Positions 11,675-24,500 of a stretch of DNA of 64,000 nt are shown in pieces; position 1 is the stretch's first letter; every line of letters starts with the position of its first letter. Below the pieces are notes generated by a model. It did not search any database and was not told the DNA's origin. It was given only the letters and a program-made list of their open reading frames with translations. The position numbers and the translations under genes were made by a program. The DNA comes from Acanthosepion esculentum (Eukaryota > Mollusca > Cephalopoda > Sepiida > Sepiidae). The DNA lies in assembly GCA_964036315.1 (NCBI GenBank), contig CAXIWW010000817.1, positions 5,057,501 to 5,121,500 on the forward strand, given 5' to 3'.

Positions 11675-14423
11675 AAGCCCCACCCAGAAGACAGTCCCAG
11701 AAAGACCCACTCAGACGAATCCAAGTCCCAGAAAGTCCAACGCAGACGACCCCCAGTCCCAGAAAGTGCCACGCAGACGACCCCCAGTCCCAGAAAGTCC
11801 CACGCAGAAGACCCCCGCCCAGAAGACAGTCCCAGAAAGTCCCACGCAGACGACACCCAGTCCCAGAAGGTCCCACGCAGACGACCCCTAACCCCAGAAA
11901 GTCCCACGCAGACGACCCCCCACCCAGGAGACAGTCCCAGAAAGTCCCATGCAGAAGACCCCCAGTCCCAGAAAGTCCCACGCAGACGACCCCCCACCCA
12001 GGAGACAGTCCCAGAAAGTCCCACGCAGACGACACCCAGTCCCAAAAAGTCCCACGCAGAAGACCCCCAGTCCCAGAAAGTCCCATGCAGACGACCCCCA
12101 CCCAGGAGACAGTCCCAGAAAGTCCCACGCAGACGACCCCCGACCCAGGAGACAGTCCCAGAAAGTCCCACGCAGACGAACCCCAGTCCCAGAAAGTCCC
12201 ACGCAGACGACACCCCACCCAGGAGACAGTTCTCAGAATGTCCCAAACCGAAGACCCCCCACCCAGGTGACAGTCCCAGAAAGTCCCACAAAGACGACCC
12301 CCACTCCCAGAAAGTCCGACGAAGACGGCCTCAGTCTCAGAAAGTCCCACGCAGACGAACCCCAGTCCCAGAAAGTCCCACGCAGACGACCCTCAGTCCC
12401 AGAATGTCCCACGCAGACGACCCCCAGTCTAAGAAATTCCCATGCAGAAGACCCCCACCCAGGAGACATTCCCAGAAAGTCCCTAGCAGACGACCCCCCA
12501 CACAGGAGAGAGTCCCAGAAAGTCCCACGCAGAGGAGAACCCACCCAGGAGACAGTCCAAGAAAATCCCATGCAGACGACCCCACTTCCAGAAAGTCCCA
12601 CGTAGACGGCCCCCAGTCACAGAATGTCCCACGCAGACGACCCCCATTCCCAGAAAGTCCAACGCAGACGACCTCCACCCTGCAGACAGTCCCAGAAAGT
12701 CCCACGCAGACGATCCCCAGTCCCAGAAAGTCCCACGCAGACGATCCCCAGTCCCTGAAAGTCCCACGCAGACGACACCCTTGTCCCAGAAAGTCCCACG
12801 CAGACGACATCCAGTCCAAGCAAGTCCCACGCAGACGACCCACCACCCAGGAGACAGTCCCAGAAAGACCGACGCAGACGACCCCCAGTCCCAGAAAGTC
12901 ACAAAGACGACCCCCCACCCAGGAGACAGTCCCAGATATCCCACGCAGACGACCCTGCACCCAGGAGACAGTCCCAGAAAGTCCCACGCAGAAGACCCCC
13001 AGTCCCAGGAAGTCGCATGCAGACGACCCCCACCCAGGAGACAGTCCCAGAAAGTCCCAGGCAGACGACCCCCCAACCAGGAGACAGTCCCAGAAAGTCC
13101 CACGCAGACGACACCCATTCCGAGAAAGTCCCACGCAGACGATCCCCAGTCCCAGGAAGTCAAACGAAGACGACCCCCAGTCCCCTGAGACAGTCCCGGA
13201 AAGTCCCACGCAGACGGCCCCCAGTCCCAAAAAGTCCCACGCAGACGACCCCCAGTCCCATAAAGTCACACGCAGAAGACCCCCAGTTCCAGAAAGTCCC
13301 ACGCAGACGACACCCCAAACAGGAGACATTTCTCGGAAAGTCCCAAACTGACGACCCCCCACCCAGGAGACAGTCCCAGAAAGTCCCACGCAGAGGACCC
13401 CCACTCCCAGAAAGTCCAACGCAGACGGCCCCCAGTCCCAGAACGTCCCACGCAGACGGCCACAGTCACAGAAAATCCGACGCAGACGTTCCCCCCACCC
13501 AGGAGTCAGTCCCAGAATGTCCCACGCAGACGACCCCCAGTCTAAGAACGTCCCATGAAGACGACCCCCACCAAGGAGACAGTCCCAGAAAGTCCCAGGC
13601 AGACGACCCCCACTCCCAGAAAGTCCCTCGTAGACGGCCCCAGTCACAGAAAGTCCAACGAAGACGACTCCCAGTCCCAGAAACTCCCACGCAGACGACC
13701 CCCACCCAGCAGACATTCCCAGAAAGTCCCACGCAGATGAGCCCCACCTAGGAGACAGTCCCAGAAAGTCCCACGCAGACGACCCCCAGTCCCAGAAAGT
13801 CTCACGCAGACATCCCCCAGTCCCAGAAAGTCCAACGCAGACGAACCCCAGTCCCAGAAAGTCCCACGGAGACGAACCCGCACCCAGGAGACAGTCCCAG
13901 AAAGACCCACGGAGACGACCCCCAGTCCCAGAAAGTCCCACGCAGACGACACCCCCACACAGGAGACAGCCACAGAAAGTCCCACGCAGACGACACCCAG
14001 TCCCAGAAAATCCAACGCAGACGAGCCGCATTCCCAGAAAGTCCCACGCAGACGACCCCACACCCAGGAGGCAGTCCCAGAAAGTCCCAAAAAGACGACC
14101 CCCAACAAGGAGACAGTCCGAGAAAGTCCCACGCAGATGACCCCCAGTCCCAGAATGTCCCAGGCTGACGACCCCCAGTCCCAAAAAGTCCAGCGCAGAC
14201 AACACCGCACCCAGGAGACTGTCCCAGAATGACCCACGCAGACGACCCCCAGTCCAAGAAAGTCCCGCGCAGACGAGTCCCCACCCAGGAAACAGTCCCA
14301 GAAAGTCCCACGCAGACGACCTCACACCCAGGAGAGATTCCCAGAAAGATCCACGTAGACGACCCCCAGTCCCAGAAAGTCCCATGCAGACGAAACCCCA
14401 CCCAGGAGACAGTCCCAGAAAGA
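11675..14423 (+). repeat. Family 1 GC-rich minisatellite array, right block
   Basis: These are the same 31-bp and 42-bp units, in the same orientation, as 1-3558. The left junction is sharp: a degraded family 2 unit (GCCGAATAGGCCTAGCTC) ends at about 11674 and CCCCACCCAGAAGACAG begins. The right junction with family 3 lies at 14421-14435, where AGTCCCAGAAAGACTGACC passes into GACAGCAAAAGTGCCAAGAG. Private variants here (CCCAGATATCCCACG near 12931, TTCTCAGAATGTCCC near 12230, TTTCTCGGAAAGTCCC near 13328) differ from most of the left block, so the two blocks have evolved partly independently. Long open frames on both strands come from the stop-poor motif. No gene is called. Confidence 0.94.
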
Positions 14424-16771
14424 CTGACCTGACAGCAAAAGTGCCAAGAGCTTATAGCAAAAGTGCCAACAGCTGATAGCAAAAGTGCCAACAGCTGATA
14501 GCAAAAGTGCCAACAGCTGATAGCAAAAGTTCCAACAGCTGATAGCAAAAGTGCCAACAGCACCACATTGGAAACCAATCCTAGGTATGACTATAAACTA
14601 CATCTGACAGCAAGGCTTCTTATCACAAAGGGTCCCAGCTATGAGCAAATAGTGACCCCCCACTAAAAAAAAAACACTATAAATGTATAAAAATACATGT
14701 TTATATAAAAACTTGCGAACAACACCAGTTGATAGCAAAAGTTCCAACAGCACCACAGTTGATAGCAAAAGTGCCAACAGCTGATTGCAAAAGTGCCAAC
14801 AGCTGATAGCAAAAGTGCCAACAGCTGATAACAAAAGTGCCAACAGCACCACAGTGCCAACTAGTCCTAGGTATGACTATAAACTACATCTGACAGCAAG
14901 GCTTCTGATCACAAAGGGTATCAGCTAGGAGCAAATAGTGACCCCCCACTAAAAAAAAAACACTATGAATGTATAAAAATACATGTTTATATAAAAACTT
15001 GCGAACAGCACCAGTTGATAGCAAAAGTGCCAACAGCACCACAAGCTGATAGCAAAAGTGCCAACAGATGATAGCAAAAGTGCCAACAGCTGATAGCAAA
15101 AGTGCCAACAGCTTATAGCAAAAGTGCCAACAGCTGATACCAAAGTGCCAACAGCTGATTGCAAAAGTGCCAACCGCTGATAGCAAAAGTGCCAACAGCT
15201 GAGAGCAAAAGTGCCAACAGAACCACAGTGCAAACTAGTCCTATGTATGACTATAAACTACATCTGACAGCAAGGTTTCTGATCACAAAGTGTCACAGCT
15301 ATGAGCAAATAGTGACCCCCCACTAAAAAAAAACACTATGAAAGTATAAAAATACATGTTTATATAAAAACGTGCGAACAACACCAGTTGATAGCAAAAG
15401 TGCCAACAGCACCACAGCTGATAGCAAAAGTGCCAACAGCTGATAGCAAATGTGCCAACAGCTGATAGCAAAAGTGCCAACAGCTGATAGCAAAGTGCCA
15501 AAAGCTGATAGCAAAATTGCCAACAGCTGATAGCAAAAGTGCCAACAGCTGATAGCAAAAGTGCCAACAGCTGAGAGCAAAAGTGCCAACAGATGATAGC
15601 AAAAGTGCCAACTGCTGATAGCAAAAGTGCAAACAGCTGATAGCAAAAGTGCCAACAGCACCACAGTGCCAACTAGTCCTAGGTATGACTATAAACTAAA
15701 TCTGACAGCAAGTCTTCTGATCTCAAAGGGTCCCAGCTATGAGCAAATAGCGACCCCCCACTAAAAAAAAACACTATGAAAATATAAACATACATGTTTA
15801 TATAAAAACTTGCGAACAACACCAGTTGATAGCAAAAGTGCCAACAGCCCCACAGTAGATAGCAAAAGTGCCAACAGCTGATTGCAAAAGTGCCAACAGC
15901 TGATAGCAAAAGTGCCAACAGCTGATAACAAAAGTGCCAACAGCACGACAGTGCCAACTAGTCCTAGGTATGACTATAAACTACATCTGACAGCAAGGCT
16001 TCTGATCACAAAGGGTACCAGCTAGGAGCAAATAGTGACCCCCCACTAAAAAAAAACACTATGAATGTATAAAAATACATGTTTATATAAAAACTTGCGA
16101 ACAGCACCAGTTGATAGCAAAAGTGCCAACAGCACCACAGCTGATAGCAAAAGTGCCAACAGATGATAGCAAAAGTGCCAACAGCTGATAGCAAAAGTGC
16201 CAACAGCTGATACCAAAGTGCCAACAGCTGATAGCAAAAGTGCCAACAGCTGATTGCAAAAGTGCCAACCGCTGATAGCAAAAGTGCCAACAGCTGAGAG
16301 CAAAAGTGCCAACAGAACCACAGTGCAAACTAGTCCTATGTATGACTATAAACTACATCTGACAGCAAGGTTTCTGATCACAAAGTGTCACAGCTATGAG
16401 CAAATAGTGACCCCCCACTAAAAAAAAAACACTATGAAAGTATAAAAATACATGTTTATATAAAAACGTGCGAACAACACCAGTTGATAGCAAAAGTGCC
16501 AACAGCACCACAGCTGATAGCAAAAGTGCCAACAGCTGATAGCAAAAGTGCCAACAGCACCACAGCTGATAGCAAAAGTGCCAACAGCTGATTGCAAAAG
16601 TGCCACCACATGATACCAAAAGTGCCAACAGCTGATAGCAAATGTGCCAACAGCTGATAGCAAATGTGCCAACAGCTGATAGCAAAAGTGCCAACAGCTG
16701 ATAGCAAAAGTGCCCAAAGCTGATAGCAAAAGTGCCAACAGCTGATAGCAAAAGTGCCAACAGCATCACAG
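14424..16771 (+). repeat. Family 3 composite satellite, domain 1 (plus orientation)
   Basis: Plus orientation is defined by the 22-bp unit reading GATAGCAAAAGTGCCAACAG on this strand. The array starts with degenerate units (GTGCCAAGAGCTTATAG), then a run of regular units. It has six AT-rich cores, recognised by the CTAGGTATGACTATAAAC landmark near 14580, 14870, 15240 (CTATGTATG), 15680, 15964 and 16335. Between the cores stand 3 to 13 short units. The domain ends at 16771 just after the first bases of another core (GCATCACAG), where the orientation flips. No gene is seen. Confidence 0.95.
14866..16755 (+). repeat. Duplication of about 1.1 kb within family 3 domain 1
   Basis: Roughly 14866-15660 and 15960-16755 are paralogous at an offset of about 1,095 bp. 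Both contain, in order, a core with GGGTATCAGC or GGGTACCAGCTAGGAG, the interrupter, a short unit TGATACCAAAGTGCC, the pair TGATTGCAAAAG and CCAACCGCTGATAG, then CTGAGAGCAAAAG, AGAACCACAGTGCAAAC, and a core with AAAGTGTCACAGC. The tails differ by insertion of an extra interrupter GCACCACAG near 16557. Confidence 0.85.
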
Positions 16772-16782
16772 TTGGGGGTCAC
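16762..16782. other. Family 3 orientation switch, plus to minus
   Basis: Plus-oriented units end with the opening of a core (GCATCACAG, ending about 16770). The sequence then continues as TTGGGGGTCACTATTTGC, which is the interior of a core on the opposite strand. The minus-oriented core is therefore missing its poly-T and AT-rich half. I see no inverted repeat directly at the joint, unlike the other two switches, so a simple break and rejoin is the likelier origin. Confidence 0.85.
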
Positions 16783-18249
16783 TATTTGCTCATAGCTGGG
16801 ACCCTGTGTGATCAGAAGCCTTGCTGTCAGATGTAGTTTATAGTCATACCGAGGACTAGTTGGCACTGTGGTGCTGTTGGCACTTTTGCTATCAGCTGTT
16901 GGCACTTTTGCTATCAGCTGTTGGCACTTTTGCTATCAGCTTTTGGCACTTTTGGTATCAGCTGTTGGCACTTTTGGTATCAGCTCTTGGCACTTTTGCT
17001 ATCAGCTGGTGGCACTTTTGCTATCAGCTGTTGGCACTTTTGGTATCAGCTTGTGGCACTTTTGCTATCAGCTGTCTGCACTTTTACTATCAGCTGTGGT
17101 GCTGTTGGCACTTTTGCTATCAACTGGTGCTGTTCGGAAGTTTTTATATAAACATGTATTTTTATACATACATAGTGTTTTTTTTTTGTGGGGGGTCACT
17201 ATTTGCTCCTAGCTGGGACCCTTTGTGATCAGAAGCCTTACTGTCAGATGTAGTTTATAGTCATACCTAGGACTAGTTGGCACTGTGGTGCTGTTGGCAC
17301 TTTTGCTATCAGCTGTTTGCACTTTTGCTATCAGCAGTTGGCACTTTTGCTATCAGCTTTTGGCACTTTTGCTATCAGCTGTTGGCACTTTTGGTATCAG
17401 CTGTTGGCACTTTTGCTATCAGCTTTTGGCACTTTTGGTATCAGCTGTTGGCACTTTTGCTATAGGCTGTTGGCACTTTTGCTATCAGCTGTGGTGCTGT
17501 TGGCACTTTTGCTATCAACTGGTGTTGTTCGCAAGTTTTTATATAAACATGCATTTTTATACATTCATAGTGTTTTTTTTTTTTGTGGGGTGTCACTATT
17601 TGCTCATAGCTGGGACACATTGGGATCAGAAGCCTTGCTGTCAGATGTAGTTTATAGTCATACCTAGGACTAGTTGGCACTTAGGGGCTGTTGGCACTTT
17701 TGCTATCAGCTGTTGTCACTTTTGCTATCAGCGGTTGGCACTTTTGCAATCAGCTGTTGGCACTTTTGCTATCAGCTGTTGGCACTTTAGTATCAGCTGT
17801 TGGCATTTTGCTATCAGCTGTTGGCCCTTTTGCTATCAGCTGTTGGCACTTTTTTTATCATCTGTTGGCACTTTTGCTATCAGCTGTTGGCACTTTTGCT
17901 ATCAGCTTTTGGCACTTTTGGTATCAGCTGTTGGCACTTTTGCTATCAGCTGTTGGCACTTTTGCTATCAGCGTTTGGCACTTTTGCTATCAGCTGTGCT
18001 GCTGTTGGCACTTTTGCTATCAACTGGTGTTGTTCGCAAGTTTTTATATAAACATGTATTTTTTTACTTTCATAGTGTTTTTTTTTTAGTGGGGGGTCAC
18101 TATTTGCTCATAGCTGGGACCCTTTTTGATCAGAAACCTTGCTGTCAGATGTAGTTTAGAGTCATACCTAGGAATAGTTGGCACTGTGGTATCAGCTGTT
18201 GGCACTTTTGCTATCAGCTGTTGGCACTTTTGCTATCAGCATTTGGCAA

Positions 18250-20600
18250 TTGTGCTATCAGCTGTTGGCACTTTTGCTATCAGCTGTTGGCACTTTTGCT
18301 ATCAGCTGTTGGCACTTTTGTCATCATCTGTTGGCACTTTTGCTATCAGCTTTTGGCACTTTTTGTATCAGCTGTTTGCACTTTTGCTATCAGCTGTTGG
18401 CACTTTTGGTATCAGCTGTGGTGCTGTTGGCACTTTTGCTATCAACTGGTGTTGTTCGCAAGTTTTTATATAAATATGTATTTTTATACTTTCATAATGT
18501 TTTTTTTTTAGTGGGGGTCACTATTTGCTCATAGCTGGGACCCATTGTGATCAGAAGCCTTGCTGTCAGATGTAGTTTATAGTCATACCTATTGACTAGT
18601 TGGCACTGTGGGGCTGTTGGCACTTTTGCTATCAGCTGTTGGCACTTTTTCTATCAGCTGTTGGCACTTTTGCTATCAGCTTTTGGCACTTTTGCTATCA
18701 GCGGTTGGCACTTTTGCAATCAGCTGTTGGCACTTTTGCTATCAGCTGTTGGCACTTTGGTATCAGCTGTTGGCATTTTGCTATCAGCTGTTGGCACTTT
18801 TGCTATCATCTGTTGGCACTTTTCCTATCAGCTGTTGGCACATTTTTTTATCATCTGTTGGCATTTTGCTATCAGCTTTTGGCACTTTTGGTATCAGCTG
18901 TTGGCACCTTTGCTATAAGCTGTTGGCACTTTTGCTATCAGCTGTTGGCACTTTTGCTATCAGCTGTGGTGCTGTTTGCACTTTTGCTATCAACTGGTGT
19001 TGTTCGCAAGTTTTTATATAAACATGTATTTTTTTACTTTCATAGTGTTTTTTTTTAGTGGGGGGTCACTATTTGCGCATAGCTGGGACCCTTTGTGATC
19101 AGAAACCTTGCTGTCAGATGTAGTTTATAGTCATACCTAGGACTAGTTGGCACTGTGGTGCTATCAGCTGTTGGCACTTTTGCTATCAGCTGTTGGCACG
19201 TTTGCTATCAGCTGTTGGTACTTTTGCTATCAGCTGTGTGCACTTTTGGTATCATCTGTTGGCACATCAGCTTTTGGCACTTTTGTTATCATCTGTTGGC
19301 ACTTTTGCTATCAGCTGTTGAAACTTTTGCTATCAGCTGTTGGCACTTTTGCTATCAGCTGTGGTGCTGTTTGCACTTTTGCTATCAACTGGTGTTGTTC
19401 GCAAGTTTTTATATAAACATGTATTTTTATACTTCCATAGTATTTTTTTTTTAGTGGGGGGTCACTATTTGCTCATAGCTGAGACCATTTGTGATCAGAA
19501 GCCTTGCTGTCAGATGTACTTTATAATCATACCTAGGACTAGTTGGCACTGTGGTGCTGTTGGCACTTTTGCTATCAGCTGTTGGCACTTTTGCTATCAG
19601 CTGTTGGCACTTTTGCTATCAGCTGTGGTGCTGTTGGCACTTTTGCTATCAACTGGTGTTGTTCGCAAGTTTTTATATATGTATTTTTATACTTTCATAG
19701 TGTTTTTTTTTGTGGGGGGTCACTATTTGCTCATAGCTGGGACCCTTTGTGATCAGAAGACTTGCTGTCAGATGTAGTTTATATTCATACCTAGGACTAG
19801 TTGGCACTGTCGTGCTGTTGGCACTTTTGCTATCAGCTATTGTCACTTTAGCTATCAGCTGTTGGCACTTTTGCTATCAGCTGTTGGCACTTTTGCTATC
19901 AGCTTTTGGCACTTTTGCTATCAGCTGTGGTGCTGTTTGCACTTTTGCTATCAACTGGTGTTGTTCGCAAGTTTTTATATAAACATGTATTTTTATACTT
20001 TCATAGTTTTTTTTTAGTGGGGGGTCACTATTTGCTCATAGCTGAGACCCTTTGTGATCAGAAGCCTTGCTGTCAGATGTAGTTTATCATCATACCTAGG
20101 ACTAGTTGGCAATGTGGTGCTGTTGGCACTTTTGCTATCAGCTGTTGGCACTTTTGCTATCAGCTGTTGGCACTTTTGCTATCAGCTGTGTTGCTGTTGG
20201 CACTTTTGCTATCAACTGGTGTTGTTCGCAAGTTTTTATATAAATATGTATTTTTATACTTTCATAGTGTTCTTATTTTTAGTGGGGGGTCACTCTTTGC
20301 TCATAGCTGTGACCCTTTGTGATCAGAAGCCTTGCTGTCAGATGTAGATAATAGTCATACCTAGGACTAGTTGGCACTGTCGTGCTGTTGGCACTTTTGC
20401 TATCAGCAGTTGTCACTTTTGCTATCAGCTGTTGGCACTTTTGCTATCAGCTTTTGGCAGTTTTGCTATCAGCTGTGGTGCTGTTGGCACTTTTGAATTC
20501 AACTGTTGTTGCTCGCAAGTTTTTATATAAACATGTTTTTTTATACTTTCATATTGTTTTTTTTTTAGTGGGGGGTCACTATTTGCTCATAGCCTGGAAC
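18250..20600 (-). repeat. Higher-order block shared with 61480-63860
   Basis: The order of variant units and cores here matches the block at 61480-63860 in the same orientation, about 43.2-43.5 kb away. Shared landmarks in order are TTTTTGTATCAGCTGTTTGC, CAGCGGTTGGCACTTTTGC followed by CAATCAG, GGCACTTTGGTATCAG, GGCATTTTGCTATCAG, a long T run before ATCATCTGTTGG, CTGTGGTGCTATCAG, GGCACATCAGCTTTTGG, and GTTGCTCG followed by the ATATTG poly-T variant. Indels separate the copies, so they are older than the 1,350-bp and 1,293-bp duplications. Confidence 0.8.
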
Positions 20601-21524
20601 CTTTGTGATCAGAAATCTTGCTGTCAGATGTAGTTTATAATCATACCTGGACTAGTTGGCACTGTGGTGCTGTTGGCAGTTTTGCTATCAGCTGTTGGCA
20701 ATTTAGCTATCAGCTGTTGGCAATTTTGCTATCAGCTTTTGGCACTTTTGGTATCAGCTGTTGGAACTTTTGCTATAAGCTGTTGGCAATTTTGCTATCA
20801 GCTCTTGGCACTTTTGGTATCATCTGTTGGCACTTTTGCAATCAGCTGTTGGCACTTTTGCTGTCAGCTTTTGGCACTTTTGTTATCAGCTGTTGGCACT
20901 TATGCTATCAGCTGTTGGCACTTTTGCTATCAGCTGTGGTGCTGTTGGCACTTTTGCTATCAACTGGTGTTGTTCGCAAGTTTTTATATAAATATGTATT
21001 TTTATACTTTCATAGTGTTTTTTTTTTAGTGTGTGGTCACTATTTGCTCATAGCTGGGACCATTTGTGATCAGAAGCATTGCTGTCAGAGGTAGTTTATG
21101 GTCATACCTAGGACTAGTTGGCACTGTGGTGCTGTTGGCACTTTTGCTATCAGCTGTTGGCACTTTTGCTATCAGCTGTTGGGACTTTTGCTATTAGCTG
21201 TGGTGCTGTTGGCACTTTTGCTCTCAACTGGTGTTGTTCGCAAGTTTTTATATAAAAATGTATTTTTATACATTCATAGTGTTTTTTTAGTGGGGGGTCA
21301 CTATTTGCTCATAGGTGGGACCCTTTGTGATCAGAAGCCTTTCTGTCAGATGTAGTTTATAGTCATACCTAGGACTAGTTGGCACTGTGGTGCTGTTGGC
21401 ACTTTTGCTATCAGCTGTTGGCACTTTTGCTATCAGCTGTGGTGCTGTTGGCACTTTTGCTATCAACTGGTGTTGCTCGCAAGTTTTTATATAAACATTT
21501 ATTTTTATACTTTCATAGTGTTTT

Positions 21525-21550
21525 TTTTAGTGGTGGGTCATAGCTTGGAC
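21525..21550 (-). repeat. Core with 11-bp internal deletion
   Basis: Other cores read GGGTCACTATTTGCTCATAG on this strand. Here the sequence is GTGGGTCATAGC, so 11 bases between two TCA triplets are missing. Loss between 3-bp direct repeats is typical of replication slippage or microhomology-mediated repair. I saw this deletion in only one core of the window. Confidence 0.75.
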
Positions 21551-24500
21551 CCTTTGTCATCAGAAGACTTGCTGGCAGATGTAGTTTATAGTCATACCTA
21601 CGACTAGTTGGCACTGTGGTGCTGTTGGCACTTTTGCTATCAGGTGTTGGCACTTTTACTATCAGCTGTTGGCACTTTTGCTATCAGCTGTGGTTCTGTT
21701 AGCACTTTTGCTATCAACTGGTGTTGTTCGCAAGTTTTTATATAAACATGTATTTTTATACATTCATAGTGTTTTTTGTTTTAGTGGGGGGTCACTATTT
21801 GCTCATAGCTTGGACCCTTTGTGATCAGAAGCCTTGCTGTCAGATGTAGTTTATAATCATACCTAGGAATTGTTGGCACTGTGGTTCTGTTGGCACTTTT
21901 GCTATCAGCTGTTGGCACTTTTGCTATAAGCTGTTGGCACTTTTGCTATCAGCTTTTGGCACTTTTGGTATCAGCTGTTGGCACTTTTGCTATCAGCTGT
22001 TGGCACTTTTGCTATCAGCTGTTGGCTCTTTTGGTATCATCTGTTGGCACTTTTGCTATCAGCTGTTGGCACTTTTGCTATAAGCTGTTGGCACTTTTGG
22101 TATCAGCTGTTGGCACTTTTGCTATCAGCTGTTGGCACTTTTGCTATCAGCTGTGGTGCTGTTGGCACTTTTGCTATCAACTGGTGTTGTTCGCACATTT
22201 TTTATATAAATAGGTATTTTTATACATTCATAGAGTTTTTTTTTTTAGTGGGGAGTCACTATTTGCTCATAGCTGGGACCCTTTGTGATCAGAAGCCTTG
22301 CTGTCAGATGTAGTTTAGAGTCATACCTAGGACTAGTTGGGAATGTGGTGCTGTTGGCACTTTTGCTATCAGCTGTTGGCACTTTTGCTATCAGCTGTGG
22401 TGCTGTTGGCACTTTTGCTATCAACTGGTGTTGTTAGCAAGTTTTTATATAAACATGTATTTTTATACTTTCATAGTGTTTTTTTTATTGGGGGGTTACT
22501 ATTTGCTCATAGCTTGGAACCTTTGTGATCAGAAGTCTTGTTGTCAGATGTAGTTTATAGTCATACCAAGGACTAGTTTGCACTGTGGTGCTGTTGGCAC
22601 TTTTGCTATCAGCTGTTGGCACTTTTGCTATCAGCTGTTGGCACTTTTGCTATCAGCTGTTGGCACTTTTGGTATCAGCTGTTGGCACTTTTCCTATCAG
22701 CTGTTGGCACTTTTGCTAACAGCTGTGGTGCTGTTGGCACTTTTGCTATCAACTGGTGTTGTTCGCAAGTTTTTATATAAACATGTATTTTTATACATTC
22801 ATAGTGGTTTTATTTAATGTGGGGTCACTATTTGCTCATAGCTGGGACCCTTTGTGATCAGAAGCCTTGCTGTCAGATGTAGTTTATAGTCATACCTAGG
22901 ACTAGTTGGCAATGTGGTGCTGTTGGCACTTTTGCTATCAGCTGTTGGCACTTTTGCTATCAGCTGTTGTGCTGTTGACACTTTTGCTATCAACTGGTGT
23001 TGTTCGCAAGTTTTTATATAAACATGTATTTTTATACTTTCATAGTATTTTTTTTTTAGTGGGGGTTCACTATTTGCTCATAGCTGGCACCCTTTGTGAT
23101 CAGAAGACTTGCTGTCAGATGTAGTTTATAGTCATACCTAGGAATAGTTGGAACTGTCGTGCTGTTGGCACTTTTGCAATCAGTTGTTGGCACTTTTGCT
23201 ATAAGCTGTTGGCACTTTCGCTATCAGCTTTTGGCACTTTTGCTATCAGCTGTTGGCACTTTTGCTATCAGCTGTTGGCACATTTCGTATCAGCTGTTGG
23301 CACTTTTGCGATCAGCTGTTGGCACTTTTGCTATCAGCTGTGGTGCTGTTGGCCCTTTTGCTATCAACTGGTGTTGTTCGCAAGTTTTTATATAAACATG
23401 TATATTTATACTTTCATAGTTTTTTTTTTTAGTGGGGGGTCACTATTTGCTCATAGCTTGGAACCTTTGTGATCAGAAGCCTTGCTGTCAGATGTAGTTT
23501 ATAGTCATACCTAGGACTAGCTGGCACTGTGGTGCTGTTGGCACTTTTGCTATCAGCTGTTGGCACATTTGCTATCAGCTGTTGGCACTTTTGCTATCAG
23601 CTGTTGGCACTTTTGCTATCAGCTGTTGGCATTTTCGTTAACAGCGGTTGGCACTTTTGCTATCAGCTGTTGGCACTTTTGCAATCAGCTGTGGTGCTGT
23701 TTGCACTTTTGCTATCAACTGGTGTTGTTCGCAAGTTTTTATATAAACATGTATTTTTATACTTTCATAGTGTTTTTTTTTAGTGTGGGGTCACTATTTG
23801 CTCATAGCTGGGACCCTTTGTGATCAGAAGTGTTGCTGTCAGATATAGTTTATAGTCATACCTAGGATTAGTTGGCACTGTGGTGCTGTTGGAACTTTTG
23901 CTATCAGCTGTTGGCACTTTTGCTATCAGCTGTTTGCACTTTTGCTATCAGCTGTTGGCACTTTTGCTATCAGCTGTGGTGCTGTTGGCACTTTTGCAAT
24001 CAACTGGTGTTGTTCGCAAGTTTTTATATAAACATGTATTTTTATACATTCATAGTGTTTTTTTAGTCGTGGGTCACTATTTGCTCATAGCTGGGACCCT
24101 TAGTGATCAGAAGCCTTGCTGTCAGATGTAGTTTATTGTCATACCTAGGATTAGTTGGCAATGTTGTGCTGTTGTCACTTTTGCTATCAGCTGTTGGCAC
24201 TTTTGCTGTCAGCTGTTCTCACTTTTGCTATCAGCTGTGGTGCTGTTTGCACTTTTGCTATCAACTGGTGTTCTTCGCAAGTTTTTATATAAACATGTAT
24301 TTTTATACATTCATAGAGTTTTTTTTTAGTGTGGGGTCACTATTGGCTCATAGCTGGGACCCTTTGTGATCAGAAGCCTTGCTGTCAGATGTAGTTTATA
24401 ATCATACCTAGGACTAGTTGGCAATGTCGTGCTGTTGGCACTTTTGCTATCAGCTGTTGGCACTTTTGTTATCAGCTGTTGGAACTTTTGCTATCAGCTG

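Noticed and set aside
11672..13351. 559-codon open frame on the plus strand
   Set aside because: Same cause: family 1 minisatellite. A 682-codon minus-strand frame (12337-14385) covers much of the same DNA, and both cannot be read as constrained genes.
12337..14385. 682-codon Gly/Trp/Leu-rich frame on the minus strand
   Set aside because: Complement of the stop-poor family 1 motif. It is only a periodic low-complexity peptide, without any domain.
1..14423. CRISPR-like array (regular repeats with differing intervals)
   Set aside because: There are no unique spacers; the intervals are themselves repeats. No cas genes or leader are present, and the period is irregular at 31/42 bp.
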